Assembly (NCBI RefSeq): GCF_900116875.1
Contig: NZ_FPCC01000005.1
Span: forward strand, 62,001 to 126,000
DNA length: 64,000 bases
Reading direction: 5' to 3'
Source: Butyrivibrio sp. INlla21
Lineage (GTDB): Bacteria; Bacillota; Clostridia; Lachnospirales; Lachnospiraceae
The translations under genes were made by a program, and so were the position numbers. The notes below the pieces were generated by a model that was given only the letters and a program-made list of their open reading frames with translations, did not search any database and was not told the origin of the DNA. Below, in pieces: positions 1 through 9,023 of the stretch (within the stretch, counting starts at the first letter, position 1; the number at the start of each line of letters is the position of its first letter).

Positions 1-1788
1 TACAACGGTCCCGACAGCCCTGATGTTGTTGCTGACGGCAAGTGCACAGGTTCAATCGCAAGCGGATGGTCACCCATCGCTTCACAGCAGATCAACATCG
101 AGCTTGCTCCCGGCGAATCCAAAACATTTATCTTCACTCTCGGATACATCGAGAATCCTCAGGATGAGAAGTGGGAAGCTCCCGGCGTGATCAACAAGAA
201 GCGCGCATTCGAGATGCTTGACAATTACAAGACTGTTGAAGCTGTAGACAAGGCTCTTGCAGAGCTCAACGATTACTGGAAGAATCTTCTTACTATTTAC
301 CATGTATCATCTTCCAATGAGAAGGTTGACCGTATGGTTAATATCTGGAACCAGTATCAGTGCATGGTAACATTCAACATGTCACGTTCTGCTTCTTATT
401 ATGAGTCAGGTATCGGTCGTGGAATGGGATTCAGAGATTCTTGTCAGGATCTTCTCGGATTCGTTCACCTTATTCCCGACAGAGCAAGACAGCGTATCAT
501 TGATATCGCTTCAACTCAGTTCCAGGATGGTAGTGCATATCATCAGTACCAGCCTCTTACCAAGAAGGGTAACTCCGACATCGGTTCAGGCTTCAACGAT
601 GATCCTTTATGGCTCATCGCAGGTACAAGTGCATATATAAGAGAAACAGGTGACCTTTCTATCCTTAAAGAAATGGTTCCTTTCGATAACGATATGAGTG
701 TTGCCAAGACACTTATGGAGCACCTTAAGTGTTCATTCAACTTCACAGCTACTCACAAGGGTCCTCACGGTCTTCCTCTTATCGGACGTGCCGATTGGAA
801 CGACTGCTTGAACCTCAACTGCTTCTCAGAGCATCCCGGAGAGTCTTTCCAGACATTCGGTCCTTCAGAAGGTCCTGTAGCCGAATCAGTATTCATCGCA
901 GGAATGTTCGTTAAGTACGGTGAAGAGTACGCTCAGCTCGCAGAACTCCTCGGCGACAATGCAGAGGCTGAAAGAGCTCGTGCTGAAGTTAAGAAAGTTT
1001 ATGATGCTACATGCACAGCCGGATGGGATGGCGAATGGTTCGTAAGAGCTTATGATGCATATTCCAACAAGGTTGGTTCAAAAGAATGTGAAGAAGGTCA
1101 GATCTACATCGAGCCTCAGGGCTTCTGTGTACTTGCAGGAATCGGTGTTGAAGAAGGTCTTGCAGCCAAGGCTCTTAAGAGCGTTGAAGAAAGACTTGAT
1201 ACCAAGTACGGAGTAATGATCTTCCAGCCCGCTTATACCAAGTATCACCTTGAACTCGGTGAAGTCAGCTCATATCCACCCGGATACAAGGAGAACGGCG
1301 GTATCTTCTGCCACAACAATCCTTGGGTATCAATTGCCGAGACTGTTCTCGGACACGGTAACAGAGCATTCGAGATCTATAAGAAGACATGCCCTGCATA
1401 CATTGAAGATATCAGCGAGATTCACTGCACAGAGCCTTATGTATATTCACAGATGGTTGCAGGTAAGGATGCTAAGTTCTTCGGTCAGGGTAAGAACAGC
1501 TGGCTTACAGGAACAGCAGCTTGGACATTCGTCAACATATCACAGTATATCCTTGGCGTATATCCCACACACAACGGTCTTTCAATCAATCCTTGTGTGC
1601 CTGCTGACTTTGGTGATTTCTCACTCACAAGAAAATACCGTGGTGCAACATACAACATCAGCGTTAAGCAGAACGGTGCCGAGAAGGGTATCAAGAAGCT
1701 TGTCGTAAACGGTAAAGAAATTGAAGGAAATATCATCCCTTACGATGAGAGCGTTAAGGAATACACTGTAGAAGCTATCATGGGTTGA
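1..1788 (+). CDS. Cellobiose phosphorylase (GH94), 5' end cut off by window
   Basis: The reading frame is open from base 1, so this is the C-terminal 595 residues of a protein usually about 800 residues long. It should split cellobiose with phosphate into glucose 1-phosphate and glucose in the cytoplasm. The block [12 protein letters not shown] (codons around 784-819) is the hallmark of GH94 cellobiose phosphorylases and carries the catalytic aspartate region; the [12 protein letters not shown] block near 1291-1326 lies in the phosphate-binding part of the (alpha/alpha)6 barrel. The first visible residues belong to the preceding beta-sandwich domain. A strong terminator follows. Cellodextrin phosphorylase is the main alternative, but the motif wording fits cellobiose phosphorylase better. 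Confidence 0.92.
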   Translation, partial: YNGPDSPDVVADGKCTGSIASGWSPIASQQINIELAPGESKTFIFTLGYIENPQDEKWEAPGVINKKRAFEMLDNYKTVEAVDKALAELNDYWKNLLTIYHVSSSNEKVDRMVNIWNQYQCMVTFNMSRSASYYESGIGRGMGFRDSCQDLLGFVHLIPDRARQRIIDIASTQFQDGSAYHQYQPLTKKGNSDIGSGFNDDPLWLIAGTSAYIRETGDLSILKEMVPFDNDMSVAKTLMEHLKCSFNFTATHKGPHGLPLIGRADWNDCLNLNCFSEHPGESFQTFGPSEGPVAESVFIAGMFVKYGEEYAQLAELLGDNAEAERARAEVKKVYDATCTAGWDGEWFVRAYDAYSNKVGSKECEEGQIYIEPQGFCVLAGIGVEEGLAAKALKSVEERLDTKYGVMIFQPAYTKYHLELGEVSSYPPGYKENGGIFCHNNPWVSIAETVLGHGNRAFEIYKKTCPAYIEDISEIHCTEPYVYSQMVAGKDAKFFGQGKNSWLTGTAAWTFVNISQYILGVYPTHNGLSINPCVPADFGDFSLTRKYRGATYNISVKQNGAEKGIKKLVVNGKEIEGNIIPYDESVKEYTVEAIMG

Positions 1789-1837
1789 TCTTAACAATCA
1801 GTATTTCGATATTTTTACTCTTGTTTAATACATTTTG

Positions 1838-1875
1838 CCCTGTCGGATCTCATAAATTCGGCAGGGTCTTTTTTT
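1838..1875 (+). terminator. Rho-independent terminator after the GH94 gene
   Basis: Ten paired bases (1838-1847 with 1857-1866, including two G-T wobbles) are followed by a run of T with one C at 1867-1875. Confidence 0.85.
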
Positions 1876-1939
1876 GCCCGTAAGCCCGCTAAAATACGCC
1901 TTTCCGCGGCCTTCTCTTTTGACCCGAAGAGTCCAAAAG

Positions 1940-1969
1940 TTGCGAACACCCTTTCAAATATGGTAAAAT
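1940..1969 (+). promoter_or_regulatory. Promoter of the LytM/bactofilin operon
   Basis: TTGCGA at 1940-1945 and TAAAAT at 1964-1969 are spaced by 18 bases. The -10 box overlaps the upstream in-frame ATG at 1960, so that ATG cannot be in the mRNA and the start at 1993 is preferred. Confidence 0.6.
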
Positions 1970-1992
1970 ACGTTGTTGAGTCGGAGGTGAAT

Positions 1993-2778
1993 ATGAGCGC
2001 AGATATGACTAAGCCCAGAAAACACAGACACAGAAGAAATTATACTTTTATGGTTATTTCGGGAGACTCAGACGGAACGACTAAACGTCTCCATTTAGAC
2101 CATTTCAAGACTCAGGTTTTGGCTTACTCAACCTTTGCCATCGGTCTAATCTTGATCTGCTATATAATTTTTTCCGCGATGACCATCAGCAACCTCAGAT
2201 CGATCCAGGTCGATCAGAAGTCACAGATTCAGACTCTTACTACAGAGAATGAAAGACTTACAACCACCAATGATACTCTCAGCAATGAGGCAGAGCAGCT
2301 TCGTGCAGCACTGAACATGAGACTGGAAAACGAGCAGCAATCCGCTGAAGAAGCTGAGAGCAATGCCATCCCTTCAGGCTTCCCTCTTACAGGAAAGGCT
2401 AACATGGATCTGGCTGTAGATAACGTTGATTCCAACAATATCACAAAATTTGAAGACAGAGCTTCCAATGAAGAAGAAGGCAATCCATTGGTTCTTTTCT
2501 CCGCTGCAGAAGGAAACAATATTATCGCTGCAGGTACGGGAACGGTACTGAGTGTCACATCAGATGCCAAATTCGGCAATTACGTATCCATAGATCACGG
2601 CAACGGATATATTTCCATCTATCGCAATTCAGGTACACCGATTGTTTCTGAGGGCGATGAAGTGGATCGTGGCGATATACTTTTTGTTATAGACGGTAAC
2701 AACACCAAACTGGGTTATCAGATCCAGAAGGATGATAATTATATAAACCCGGAGGAGCTCATAGAGATAAACGGTTAA
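1993..2778 (+). CDS. Membrane protein with coiled coil and degenerate M23 (LytM) domain
   Basis: The start at 1993 is chosen because GGAGG lies five bases upstream, giving 261 residues. Order: short basic cytoplasmic tail, one membrane helix (about residues 40-62, LAYSTFAIGLILICYIIF), a coiled coil (about 65-115), then a lysostaphin-type fold (about 165-255, with FGNYVSIDHGNGYISIYRN). Active M23 peptidases need the H-x-H metal motif near the end; here that place reads LGYQIQ, and the usual Y-x-H is YRN. The fold is therefore recognisable but the zinc site is missing. It is probably a scaffold or amidase activator rather than an enzyme. The bactofilin gene follows after 16 bases, echoing the M23-bactofilin pairs that shape cells in other bacteria. 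Confidence 0.8.
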   Translation: MSADMTKPRKHRHRRNYTFMVISGDSDGTTKRLHLDHFKTQVLAYSTFAIGLILICYIIFSAMTISNLRSIQVDQKSQIQTLTTENERLTTTNDTLSNEAEQLRAALNMRLENEQQSAEEAESNAIPSGFPLTGKANMDLAVDNVDSNNITKFEDRASNEEEGNPLVLFSAAEGNNIIAAGTGTVLSVTSDAKFGNYVSIDHGNGYISIYRNSGTPIVSEGDEVDRGDILFVIDGNNTKLGYQIQKDDNYINPEELIEING

Positions 2779-2794
2779 AATGGAGGATTTACGA

Positions 2795-3262
2795 ATGTTT
2801 GGAAATGCAAAAAAAGAAACTGACATACCTGAGAGCACATTACTTGAACAGGTTGGAACCATCATCGGTCCCGGTGCTGTGATCGACGGTCCGCTTACCA
2901 CGAAGGACTCTACAAGAATTGACGGAACAATCAAGGGTAACGTTACAATAAGCGGTGCTCTCATAGTCGGACAGACCGGCAAGATCATCGGAACAGCTTC
3001 AGGTGTAAACATCTATGTCGCAGGTGAGATAAACGGAAACGTATCTGCACCCCAGGGCAAGGTTGAGATCAGTGATACAGGTAAGGTTATCGGAGATATC
3101 ACATGTAAAGGTATCATCATTGATGAAAACGCCATCTTCCAGGGAAGATGCGATATGACAGGCCTTGATAAGAGCTCTGCAGAGATTGCAAAAGAAAGAA
3201 TGGCATCCGAAAAAGAATCATCAGATGAAAACTCTTCAGACGATGAGAACAAGGATAAATAA
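2795..3262 (+). CDS. Bactofilin (polymer-forming cytoskeletal protein)
   Basis: 155 residues. The start at 2795 has GGAGG eight bases upstream; the ATG at 2780 lies before the GGAGG and is rejected. Residues about 20-125 form the bactofilin beta-helix, seen as short repeats with G and V/I at regular steps (TIIGPGAVIDGPLTT, GTIKGNVTISGALIVG). The tail from about 125 is rich in K, E, S and D, as in other bactofilins. Bactofilins polymerise without nucleotide and recruit cell-wall enzymes. Being directly downstream of a membrane LytM-like protein suggests the two form one morphogenetic unit, which is inference. Confidence 0.9.
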   Translation: MFGNAKKETDIPESTLLEQVGTIIGPGAVIDGPLTTKDSTRIDGTIKGNVTISGALIVGQTGKIIGTASGVNIYVAGEINGNVSAPQGKVEISDTGKVIGDITCKGIIIDENAIFQGRCDMTGLDKSSAEIAKERMASEKESSDENSSDDENKDK

Positions 3263-3275
3263 TAAAGATATCAGA

Positions 3276-3316
3276 ATATAAAAAACGCCGCTATGGAATA
3301 TATCCACAGCGGCGTT
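3276..3316 (-). terminator. Terminator of yerC, also at the end of the bactofilin operon
   Basis: The arms 3284-3296 and 3304-3316 pair with one mismatch. On the minus strand the hairpin is followed by six T, so it mainly stops yerC transcription; the plus-strand side has a poor T tract. Confidence 0.75.
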
Positions 3317-3326
3317 AATTATTGGC

Positions 3327-3614
3327 TCAATCCTGTAATCTTCCGAATACCAACTCATATCCGTCATCGCCATAATTAAGTGAGCGATTGACTCTGCTGA
3401 TAGTTGCGGTTGAAGCACCTGTCTTGTCGGCAATCTCAAGATATGTCTTATGCTCTCTGAGCATCGAAGCAACCTCAAATCTCTGTGAAAGAGACAGGAG
3501 CTCGTTTACCGTACACAAGTCTTCAAAAAAGCTATAACATTCCTCTTTATTCTTTAGGCATAAGATTGCGTCAAACAGGTGATCTACTGCATCTGTTCTG
3601 ATTTTTTTATTCAT
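3327..3614 (-). CDS. yerC: YerC/YecD family TrpR-like DNA-binding protein
   Basis: 95 residues. The ATG at 3614 has GGAGG eleven bases upstream; the TTG 18 bases further out is the GGAGG itself and is rejected. The sequence matches the TrpR-related YerC/YecD family of Firmicutes: LCTVNELLSLSQRFEVASML followed by a helix-turn-helix (YLEIADKTGASTATISRVNR, residues about 62-82). Family members resemble the Trp repressor fold but their regulon is not well established. It is transcribed divergently from the cold-shock gene. Confidence 0.9.
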   Translation of the reverse strand: MNKKIRTDAVDHLFDAILCLKNKEECYSFFEDLCTVNELLSLSQRFEVASMLREHKTYLEIADKTGASTATISRVNRSLNYGDDGYELVFGRLQD

Positions 3615-3685
3615 ATCTGCCGTTTCCTCCAAATTTGGTTTGTGAAATTAACTATATTACGTTAATAAAACTTTCACACATAAAT

Positions 3686-3714
3686 ATTTTATCACTCTAA
3701 ACTTTTAAAGTAAA
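3686..3714 (-). promoter_or_regulatory. Promoter of yerC
   Basis: Read on the minus strand: TTTACT, 17 bases, TAAAAT. This leaves a leader of roughly 70 bases before the yerC start. Confidence 0.5.
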
Positions 3715-3738
3715 TAGGGGAAGATTTATATTATCTGC

Positions 3739-3767
3739 TTTACTTTTGTACATATGTTTGATATTAT
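3739..3767 (+). promoter_or_regulatory. Promoter of the cold-shock gene
   Basis: TTTACT at 3739-3744 and TATTAT at 3762-3767 are 17 bases apart. The predicted transcript starts at about 3774, at the base of the leader hairpin. Confidence 0.65.
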
Positions 3768-3773
3768 AAATTT

Positions 3774-3788
3774 GTTGTCATAGACAAC
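3774..3788 (+). promoter_or_regulatory. Hairpin at the 5' end of the csp leader
   Basis: GTTGTC, ATA, GACAAC form a perfect six-pair stem at the predicted mRNA 5' end, about 40 bases before the start codon. Cold-shock mRNAs commonly carry structured leaders, and a 5'-terminal stem can protect an mRNA from decay. The function here is inferred. Confidence 0.45.
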
Positions 3789-3827
3789 TGAACGATTATT
3801 TTTTTATTTTTATGTGGAGGTATTACA

Positions 3828-4028
3828 ATGAACAAAGGTACTGTTAAGTGGTTCAACAACCAGAAGGGTTACGGTTTCATCTCAGACGAGGCTGGAAATG
3901 ATGTATTCGTACATTATTCAGGACTCAACATGGAAGGTTTCAAGTCTCTTGAGGAAGGCGCTTCTGTAGAGTATGATGTAATCCAGGGTGAAAAGGGACC
4001 TCAGGCCGTAAACGTAAACAAGCTTTAA
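3828..4028 (+). CDS. csp: Cold-shock protein (CspA family)
   Basis: 66 residues, the normal size of a single cold-shock domain. RNP1 (KGYGFI, residues 13-18) and RNP2 (VFVHY, residues 26-30) carry the aromatic residues that stack on single-stranded RNA or DNA. The protein is an RNA chaperone that melts secondary structure. It is a single gene with its own promoter, hairpin leader, GGAGG site and terminator. Confidence 0.97.
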   Translation: MNKGTVKWFNNQKGYGFISDEAGNDVFVHYSGLNMEGFKSLEEGASVEYDVIQGEKGPQAVNVNKL

Positions 4029-4123
4029 TTCGAGATTTAAAGCTTAATTAATCAGACTACAAAGTGCCTTATTTAAAATAGATTTATTTTGAATTCGCAA
4101 GATTGTAACAATGATTAATCATC

Positions 4124-4157
4124 AGAGCCATCCGACATATGTCGGATGGCTCTTTTG
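4124..4157 (+). terminator. Terminator of the cold-shock gene
   Basis: A perfect 30-base palindrome (4124-4153) is followed by a short T run on the plus strand. The minus-strand side lacks a T run, so it is a poor terminator for hisA. Confidence 0.8.
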
Positions 4158-4196
4158 CGTTCCATATTTATTCAATAAAACGATAAATCTTTAATA

Positions 4197-4973
4197 TCAA
4201 TCAGCACAAGCATTAATAACATCTTCAAGCTTGAGGTTGCCACCGAAGATCTCAAGTGCGCTTCCCACAGTAACATCAACCTTGCCGTTACCGATCTTAT
4301 TAAGCTTCTTGATATCGTCTATACTCCTTGCGCCTCCGGCGTAGGTTACGGGTATCTTGCTCCAGTCTCCGAGAACCTTAGCAACGTTCTCTTCTATACC
4401 GTTTTGCTTACCTTCCACGTCAGCAGCATGTACTAGGAATTCATCGCAGTACTGTGAAAGTTCATCAAGTGTATCCTTGCATAGCTCAACATCTGTAAGC
4501 TTCTGCCATCTGTCGGTAACTATATAATACTTACCTTCAGATAATTTACATGAAAGATCCAGAACAATCTTTTCTTTTCCTACAGCCTTGACCAGTTTCT
4601 TCAGATTGGTATAGCTGATCTTACCGTTCTTAAATACATAAGATGTCACGATCACATGTGTCGCTCCGGCTTCGATAAACTCTGCTGCGTTATCGGCAGT
4701 GATACCGCCTCCTATCTGAAGGAAACCGGGGCAGGCATTAAGTGCTTCGATCGCTTGCTTTTTGGTATTGTTGTAAAAAGGACTTCCCACGGGGTTAAGA
4801 AGGATAATATGTCCTCCCGTAAGTCCGTGTTCTCTGTACATTCTTGCATAAAAGACGGCATCCTTGCTTGATACGTAGTTCTCGGAAGCAGAGTCTTTTT
4901 CATCACGCAAACTACTTCCTACTATCTGTTTTACTTTTCCGTTATGAATATCAATACAAGGTCTGAATCTCAT
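4197..4973 (-). CDS. hisA: Eukaryote-type HisA: ProFAR isomerase
   Basis: 258 residues. The sequence follows the eukaryotic HIS6 subfamily rather than ordinary bacterial HisA: CIDIHNGKVKQIVG at the N-terminus, FLQIGGGI, DLSCKL, EFLVHAADVEGKQNGI, YAGGARSIDDI and GKVDVTVGSALEIFGGNL. HisA converts ProFAR to PRFAR in histidine synthesis in a TIM barrel; the catalytic aspartates are expected at D8 (in CIDIHNG) and in DLSC. No other his gene is near. It starts eleven bases after dapB stops, with GGAG upstream, so it is the last gene of the lysine-riboswitch operon. A bacterial subset with this HisA type is known, so the assignment is firm while the lysine link is unusual. Confidence 0.88.
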   Translation of the reverse strand: MRFRPCIDIHNGKVKQIVGSSLRDEKDSASENYVSSKDAVFYARMYREHGLTGGHIILLNPVGSPFYNNTKKQAIEALNACPGFLQIGGGITADNAAEFIEAGATHVIVTSYVFKNGKISYTNLKKLVKAVGKEKIVLDLSCKLSEGKYYIVTDRWQKLTDVELCKDTLDELSQYCDEFLVHAADVEGKQNGIEENVAKVLGDWSKIPVTYAGGARSIDDIKKLNKIGNGKVDVTVGSALEIFGGNLKLEDVINACAD

Positions 4974-4984
4974 AGCTTAACTCC

Positions 4985-5740
4985 TTACGCAAGTACATCT
5001 GCCATATCATACATTCCGGCAGGTTTTCCTGCAAGGAACTTGGCAGCCTCAATGGCGCCCTTTCCAAATACCGCTCTTGAATATGCTCTGTGAGAAAGAG
5101 TTACTACCTCATCGTGACCCGCAAAAATAACATCGTGGTCACCTACAATAGTACCACCTCTGACAGCAGAGATGCCTATCTCCTTCTTGGGTCTCTTCTC
5201 TCTTCTCTGACTTCTGTCATATACGTAATCGTACTCATTGGAAAGAGACTCGTTGATGCTGTCTGCAAGTGCAAGAGCTGTTCCGCTGGGTGAATCAAGC
5301 TTCTGGTTGTGATGCTTCTCTACTATCTCAATATCAAAGCCTGCTGCCGCAAACAAAGGAGATACCTCGCTGAGCACCTTAAGAAGAGCGTTGATTCCGA
5401 CAGACATGTTCGCTGATTTAAGAACAGCTACCTTAGCCGAGCTATCTTTTACCTTGGAAAGCTGCTCATCCGAAAGTCCTGTAGAGCACAGAACAACCGG
5501 AACGTTCTTGGCTACGCAGTAATCAAGAAGTCCGTCCACTGCTGAAGCATTTGAAAAATCTACAATAACGTCGCAGTCCACATTGCAGTCGGAAAGGCTC
5601 TTGAATGTGGGGAACTCATAATTGTTCTCGCCGAATGCATCTATTCCTGCAACTACTTCTATATCATTATCTTCTTTGACAAGGCCGATGATAACTCGAC
5701 CCATACGGCCGTTGCAGCCGTGCATGATCATCTTAGTCAT
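4985..5740 (-). CDS. dapB: 4-hydroxy-tetrahydrodipicolinate reductase DapB
   Basis: 251 residues, typical length. It reduces the product of DapA with NAD(P)H in the lysine/diaminopimelate pathway. The N-terminal Rossmann motif is GCNGRMGR (residues 8-15); the substrate loop EKHHNQKLDSPSGTA holds the catalytic histidine and lysine. The tail FGKGAIEAAKFLAGKPAGMY is the normal C-terminus. It lies 58 bases downstream of dapA and 11 bases upstream of hisA, under the same lysine riboswitch. Confidence 0.96.
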   Translation of the reverse strand: MTKMIMHGCNGRMGRVIIGLVKEDNDIEVVAGIDAFGENNYEFPTFKSLSDCNVDCDVIVDFSNASAVDGLLDYCVAKNVPVVLCSTGLSDEQLSKVKDSSAKVAVLKSANMSVGINALLKVLSEVSPLFAAAGFDIEIVEKHHNQKLDSPSGTALALADSINESLSNEYDYVYDRSQRREKRPKKEIGISAVRGGTIVGDHDVIFAGHDEVVTLSHRAYSRAVFGKGAIEAAKFLAGKPAGMYDMADVLA

Positions 5741-5798
5741 CTTGCATTTCCACCTTTATAAACATTATTCAGTACCGGTATGACCGGCAAAATCAATC

Positions 5799-6683
5799 TC
5801 AGATAAGTCCGTATTTCTTCATCTCAACTTCGAGCTTCCGGGCATTCTCGGGCTCCATATCTGTAAGAGGAAGGCGAAGAGATCCTGCATTGAAGCCGAT
5901 GAGCTTAAGTGCGCTCTTAACGGGAATGGGATTAACCTCAGAGAAAAGAGCTTTCACAAGGGGGTAAGCCTTGAACTGGAGCTCTCTTGCAGTCTCATAG
6001 TCACCCTCAAAGCACTTAGCGCAGATTTCGTGAGTCTGTCTGGGTGCGATGTTGGAAAGAACAGAGATAACACCCTTACCGCCAACTGCCATAATGGGAA
6101 CGATCTCATCATCCTCTCCGGAATAGAGATCGATGCAACCCTCAGCAAGCATCATCATCTTTGTTGTCTGAGAAATATTACCTGTAGCATCCTTGATACC
6201 AACGATATTCTTATTCTCCTTGCAGAGCTTAACAGCTGTCTCGGGAAGAATATTGCATCCCGTTCTGCTGGGTACGTTATAAAGAATGATAGGAATATCA
6301 ACAGCATTGGCAATAGCTGTGAAGTGTGCAATAAGTCCGTTCTGAGTTGCCTTGTTGTAGTAAGGTGTAACAACAAGAAGTCCGTCAGCGCCGTATTCCT
6401 GCGCAAGCTTGGAAAGCTGAATTGCTGTCTCAGTGCAATTGGAACCTGTTCCTGCGATGACAGGTATTCTCTTAGCAACCTTGTCGATACAGTACTTGAT
6501 AACGTCCATATGCTCTTCTTCTGTCATTGTTGCGGATTCACCTGTAGTTCCGCATACGATGATGGCATCTGTTCCGTTCTCGATCTGGAACTCAATGAGT
6601 CTTCCAAACTCCTCGTAGTTAACTTCTCCGTTGTCTTTAAATGGTGTTGCGATAGCAACGCCGGCTCCCTTAAATATAGCCAT
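5799..6683 (-). CDS. dapA: 4-hydroxy-tetrahydrodipicolinate synthase DapA
   Basis: 294 residues, full length. It condenses pyruvate with aspartate semialdehyde, the first step specific to lysine and diaminopimelate. The family signs are CGTTGESATM (substrate-binding threonines), YNVPSRTGCNI with the catalytic tyrosine and arginine, and GIKDATGN with the Schiff-base lysine. AAGGAGG precedes the ATG. It is the first gene after the lysine riboswitch and its terminator. Confidence 0.97.
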   Translation of the reverse strand: MAIFKGAGVAIATPFKDNGEVNYEEFGRLIEFQIENGTDAIIVCGTTGESATMTEEEHMDVIKYCIDKVAKRIPVIAGTGSNCTETAIQLSKLAQEYGADGLLVVTPYYNKATQNGLIAHFTAIANAVDIPIILYNVPSRTGCNILPETAVKLCKENKNIVGIKDATGNISQTTKMMMLAEGCIDLYSGEDDEIVPIMAVGGKGVISVLSNIAPRQTHEICAKCFEGDYETARELQFKAYPLVKALFSEVNPIPVKSALKLIGFNAGSLRLPLTDMEPENARKLEVEMKKYGLI

Positions 6684-6733
6684 ATAATCCTCCTTCTTGG
6701 CTAGGTTCTGAACGCTTTTATCCGTGTTTAGAT

Positions 6734-6760
6734 AAAAAAACCGACTCAGAATGAGTCGGT
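6734..6760 (-). terminator. Riboswitch expression-platform terminator before dapA
   Basis: On the minus strand the leader reads ACCGACTC, a short loop, GAGTCGGT and then a run of T. It sits between the lysine aptamer and dapA, so lysine binding should favour its formation and stop transcription. Confidence 0.85.
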
Positions 6761-6795
6761 AACATAATCTCTTTTGATAATAAAAGAAAAATGTT

Positions 6796-6957
6796 GATAG
6801 CGCCCCATCCTAATGATGACAGTTATGCAGCTCTTAACTGCATACCCAAGGCCTCGGTTATCAGGTCACCGACCCTTTCGGCGTATTCTCCTTTCGCTTA
6901 GCGTCTCTTGCTCCTGACACATCGGCAAAGCTACTGATAAAACACGCAACCTCTATC
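6796..6957 (-). promoter_or_regulatory. Lysine riboswitch (L box)
   Basis: Read on the minus strand the leader contains the conserved L-box blocks: GATAGAGGTTGCG at the 5' end, then AGTAG, GCGAAAGGAG, ACGCCGAAAGGG and near the end GGATGGGGCGCTATC. The outer GATAG and CTATC pair to close helix P1. Order and wording agree with the B. subtilis lysC leader. With the downstream terminator this controls dapA, dapB and hisA by transcription attenuation. Confidence 0.9.
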
Positions 6958-6972
6958 TAACTTGCTTAACCT

Positions 6973-7001
6973 ATACTACACCAGTGTGAATGCTCTGTCA
7001 A
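6973..7001 (-). promoter_or_regulatory. Promoter of the lysine-riboswitch operon
   Basis: On the minus strand a consensus TTGACA is followed after 17 bases by TAGTAT, about 15 bases upstream of the aptamer. Confidence 0.85.
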
Positions 7002-7046
7002 CAATGTACATTACAATAAGAAGATATCTCTCTGAGTAATTTTATA

Positions 7047-7075
7047 TTGAATATGAAAAAAACGCGTGTTATACT
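7047..7075 (+). promoter_or_regulatory. Promoter of typA
   Basis: TTGAAT (7047-7052), 17 bases, TATACT (7070-7075). The in-frame ATG at 7066 lies in the spacer, which rules it out as the typA start. Confidence 0.7.
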
Positions 7076-7128
7076 TTTTTAGTTTGAAAAGTAAACGATA
7101 TGTTTTTTCTTATATAAAGGAGTTATTT

Positions 7129-8967
7129 ATGAAGCAAACGAGAAATGATGTAAGAAACGTTGCAATTATCGCCCACGTTGACCACGGTAAGACAACGCTC
7201 GTAGACGGTCTTTTGAAGCAGAGTGGTGTTTTCCGTACAGGTCAGGACGTTGTGGAAAGAGTTATGGATTCCGGCGATATCGAAAGAGAACGTGGAATTA
7301 CCATCATGTCCAAGAATACAGCAATTACATATAAGGATATCAAGATCAACATCATCGATACTCCCGGCCACGCTGATTTCGGCGGAGAGGTTGAGCGAGT
7401 TCTCAAGATGGTTAACGGTGTTATCCTTGTTGTTGATGCTTTCGAAGGCCCCATGCCCCAGACTAAGTTCGTTCTTGGTAAGGCAATGGATCTTGGACTT
7501 CCCGTTATCGTATGTATCAACAAGATCGACCGTCCCGAGGCTCGTCCCAACGAAGTTATCGATGAGGTTCTTGAGCTTCTTATGGACCTTGGTGCAGACG
7601 ACAATCAGCTTGACTGTCCTTTCGTATTTGCTTCCGCAAAGGCCGGAACATCTTCACTTAGTGTCGACGAGCAGGGCACAGATATGAAGCCGCTTCTTGA
7701 TACAATTATCAACTATATTCCCGCTCCCGTGGGTGACCCCGAGGCGAGCACACAGGTTCTTATCAGCACCATCGACTACAATGAGTACGTTGGACGTATC
7801 GGTGTAGGTAAGGTTGATAACGGCGTAGTTAAGGTTAACCAGGAGGTTGTTGTTGTTAACCACCACGAGCCCGAGAGACGTATCAAGACCAAGATCAGTA
7901 AGCTTTATGAGTACGACGGACTCGGAAAAGTTGAAGTTCAGGAAGCCAAGATCGGTTCTATTGTTGCCATCTCAGGTATCGAAGATCTCAAGATAGGTGA
8001 CACACTTTGCTCGGTTGATAATCAGATCGCTATTCCTTTCCAGAAGATCTCAGAGCCTACTATTTCAATGAACTTCATTGTCAACGACTCTCCTCTTGCG
8101 GGACAGGAAGGTAAATACGTTACATCACGTCACCTTCGTGACAGATTATATAAAGAGCTTAACACCGACGTTTCACTTCGTGTCGAAGACACAGATACAA
8201 CAGAGACCTTCAAGGTTTCAGGCCGTGGTGAGCTTCACCTTTCCGTTCTTATTGAGACAATGAGACGTGAAGGCTTTGAGTTTGCGGTAAGTAAGGCCGA
8301 GGTTATCTATCACACAGATGAAAACGGCAAGAAGCTTGAGCCTATGGAGAAGTGCTACATCGATGTTCCCGACGAGTTCTCGGGAAGTGTTATCCAGAAG
8401 CTCGGTGAAAGAAAAGGTGAGCTTGTAAACATGGGTGCCGGAAACGGCGGATACACTCGTATCGAGTTCAACATTCCTTCACGCGGACTTATCGGTTACA
8501 GAGGCGAGTTCATGACCGACACCAAGGGTAACGGTATCATCAATACTATTTTTGACGGATATGCTCCTTACAAGGGAGATATGAACTACAGAAAAACAGG
8601 TTCTCTTATCGCATTTGAGACAGGCGTAGCTACAGCATACGGTCTTTTCAATGCTCAGGACAGAGGACAGCTCTTCATAAAGACAGGCGACAAGGTTTAC
8701 TCCGGTATGGTAATCGGTACCAGCGGAAAGACTGAGGACGTTGAGGTTAACGTATGTAAGACCAAGCATCTTACCAATACAAGAACTTCTTCATCGGATG
8801 AAGCACTTCGTCTTGTTCCGCCTAAGATCATGTCTCTTGAGCAGGCAATCGAGTTTATTGATAACGACGAGCTTTTGGAGGTTACACCCACAAGCCTTCG
8901 TATCCGTAAGAGAATCCTTGATCCCACTCTGAGAAAAAGAGCCGGTTTCAAAAACAAACAACAGTAA
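7129..8967 (+). CDS. typA: Translational GTPase TypA/BipA
   Basis: 612 residues. The start at 7129 has AAAGGAG seven bases upstream and gives the canonical N-terminus; the longer open frame begins inside the promoter. Domain order is that of EF-G-like GTPases: G domain with AHVDHGKTT (residues 15-23), DTPGHADF (about 77) and NKID (about 131), then beta-barrel domain II, two alpha/beta domains and the BipA C-terminal domain with [18 protein letters not shown] wording. BipA binds the 70S ribosome and helps 50S assembly, chiefly at low temperature or under stress. It is a single gene with its own promoter and terminator. Confidence 0.96.
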   Translation: MKQTRNDVRNVAIIAHVDHGKTTLVDGLLKQSGVFRTGQDVVERVMDSGDIERERGITIMSKNTAITYKDIKINIIDTPGHADFGGEVERVLKMVNGVILVVDAFEGPMPQTKFVLGKAMDLGLPVIVCINKIDRPEARPNEVIDEVLELLMDLGADDNQLDCPFVFASAKAGTSSLSVDEQGTDMKPLLDTIINYIPAPVGDPEASTQVLISTIDYNEYVGRIGVGKVDNGVVKVNQEVVVVNHHEPERRIKTKISKLYEYDGLGKVEVQEAKIGSIVAISGIEDLKIGDTLCSVDNQIAIPFQKISEPTISMNFIVNDSPLAGQEGKYVTSRHLRDRLYKELNTDVSLRVEDTDTTETFKVSGRGELHLSVLIETMRREGFEFAVSKAEVIYHTDENGKKLEPMEKCYIDVPDEFSGSVIQKLGERKGELVNMGAGNGGYTRIEFNIPSRGLIGYRGEFMTDTKGNGIINTIFDGYAPYKGDMNYRKTGSLIAFETGVATAYGLFNAQDRGQLFIKTGDKVYSGMVIGTSGKTEDVEVNVCKTKHLTNTRTSSSDEALRLVPPKIMSLEQAIEFIDNDELLEVTPTSLRIRKRILDPTLRKRAGFKNKQQ

Positions 8968-8973
8968 AAAATA

Positions 8974-9010
8974 AAACACGTGGAAAGTTTAATCCTTCCA
9001 CGTGTTTTTT
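8974..9010. terminator. Bidirectional terminator between typA and yigZ
   Basis: AAACACGTGGAA pairs with TTCCACGTGTTT. T runs follow on both strands, serving typA (plus) and yigZ (minus), which converge here. Confidence 0.85.
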
Positions 9011-9023
9011 ATATTCATCTTTG

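Noticed and set aside
1250-1708. Open frame of 152 codons within the GH94 gene
   Set aside because: Overlaps a clear phosphorylase frame, low-complexity product, no ribosome site.
6030-6704. Plus-strand frame of 224 codons antisense to dapA
   Set aside because: dapA is complete on the other strand and this frame has no ribosome site or recognisable domain.
7066-7128. Longer N-terminus of TypA
   Set aside because: The upstream ATG lies between the -35 and -10 boxes; GGAG supports the start at 7129.
7223-7687. Open frame of 154 codons inside typA
   Set aside because: It is in another frame of a highly conserved gene and has no ribosome site; it is a shadow.
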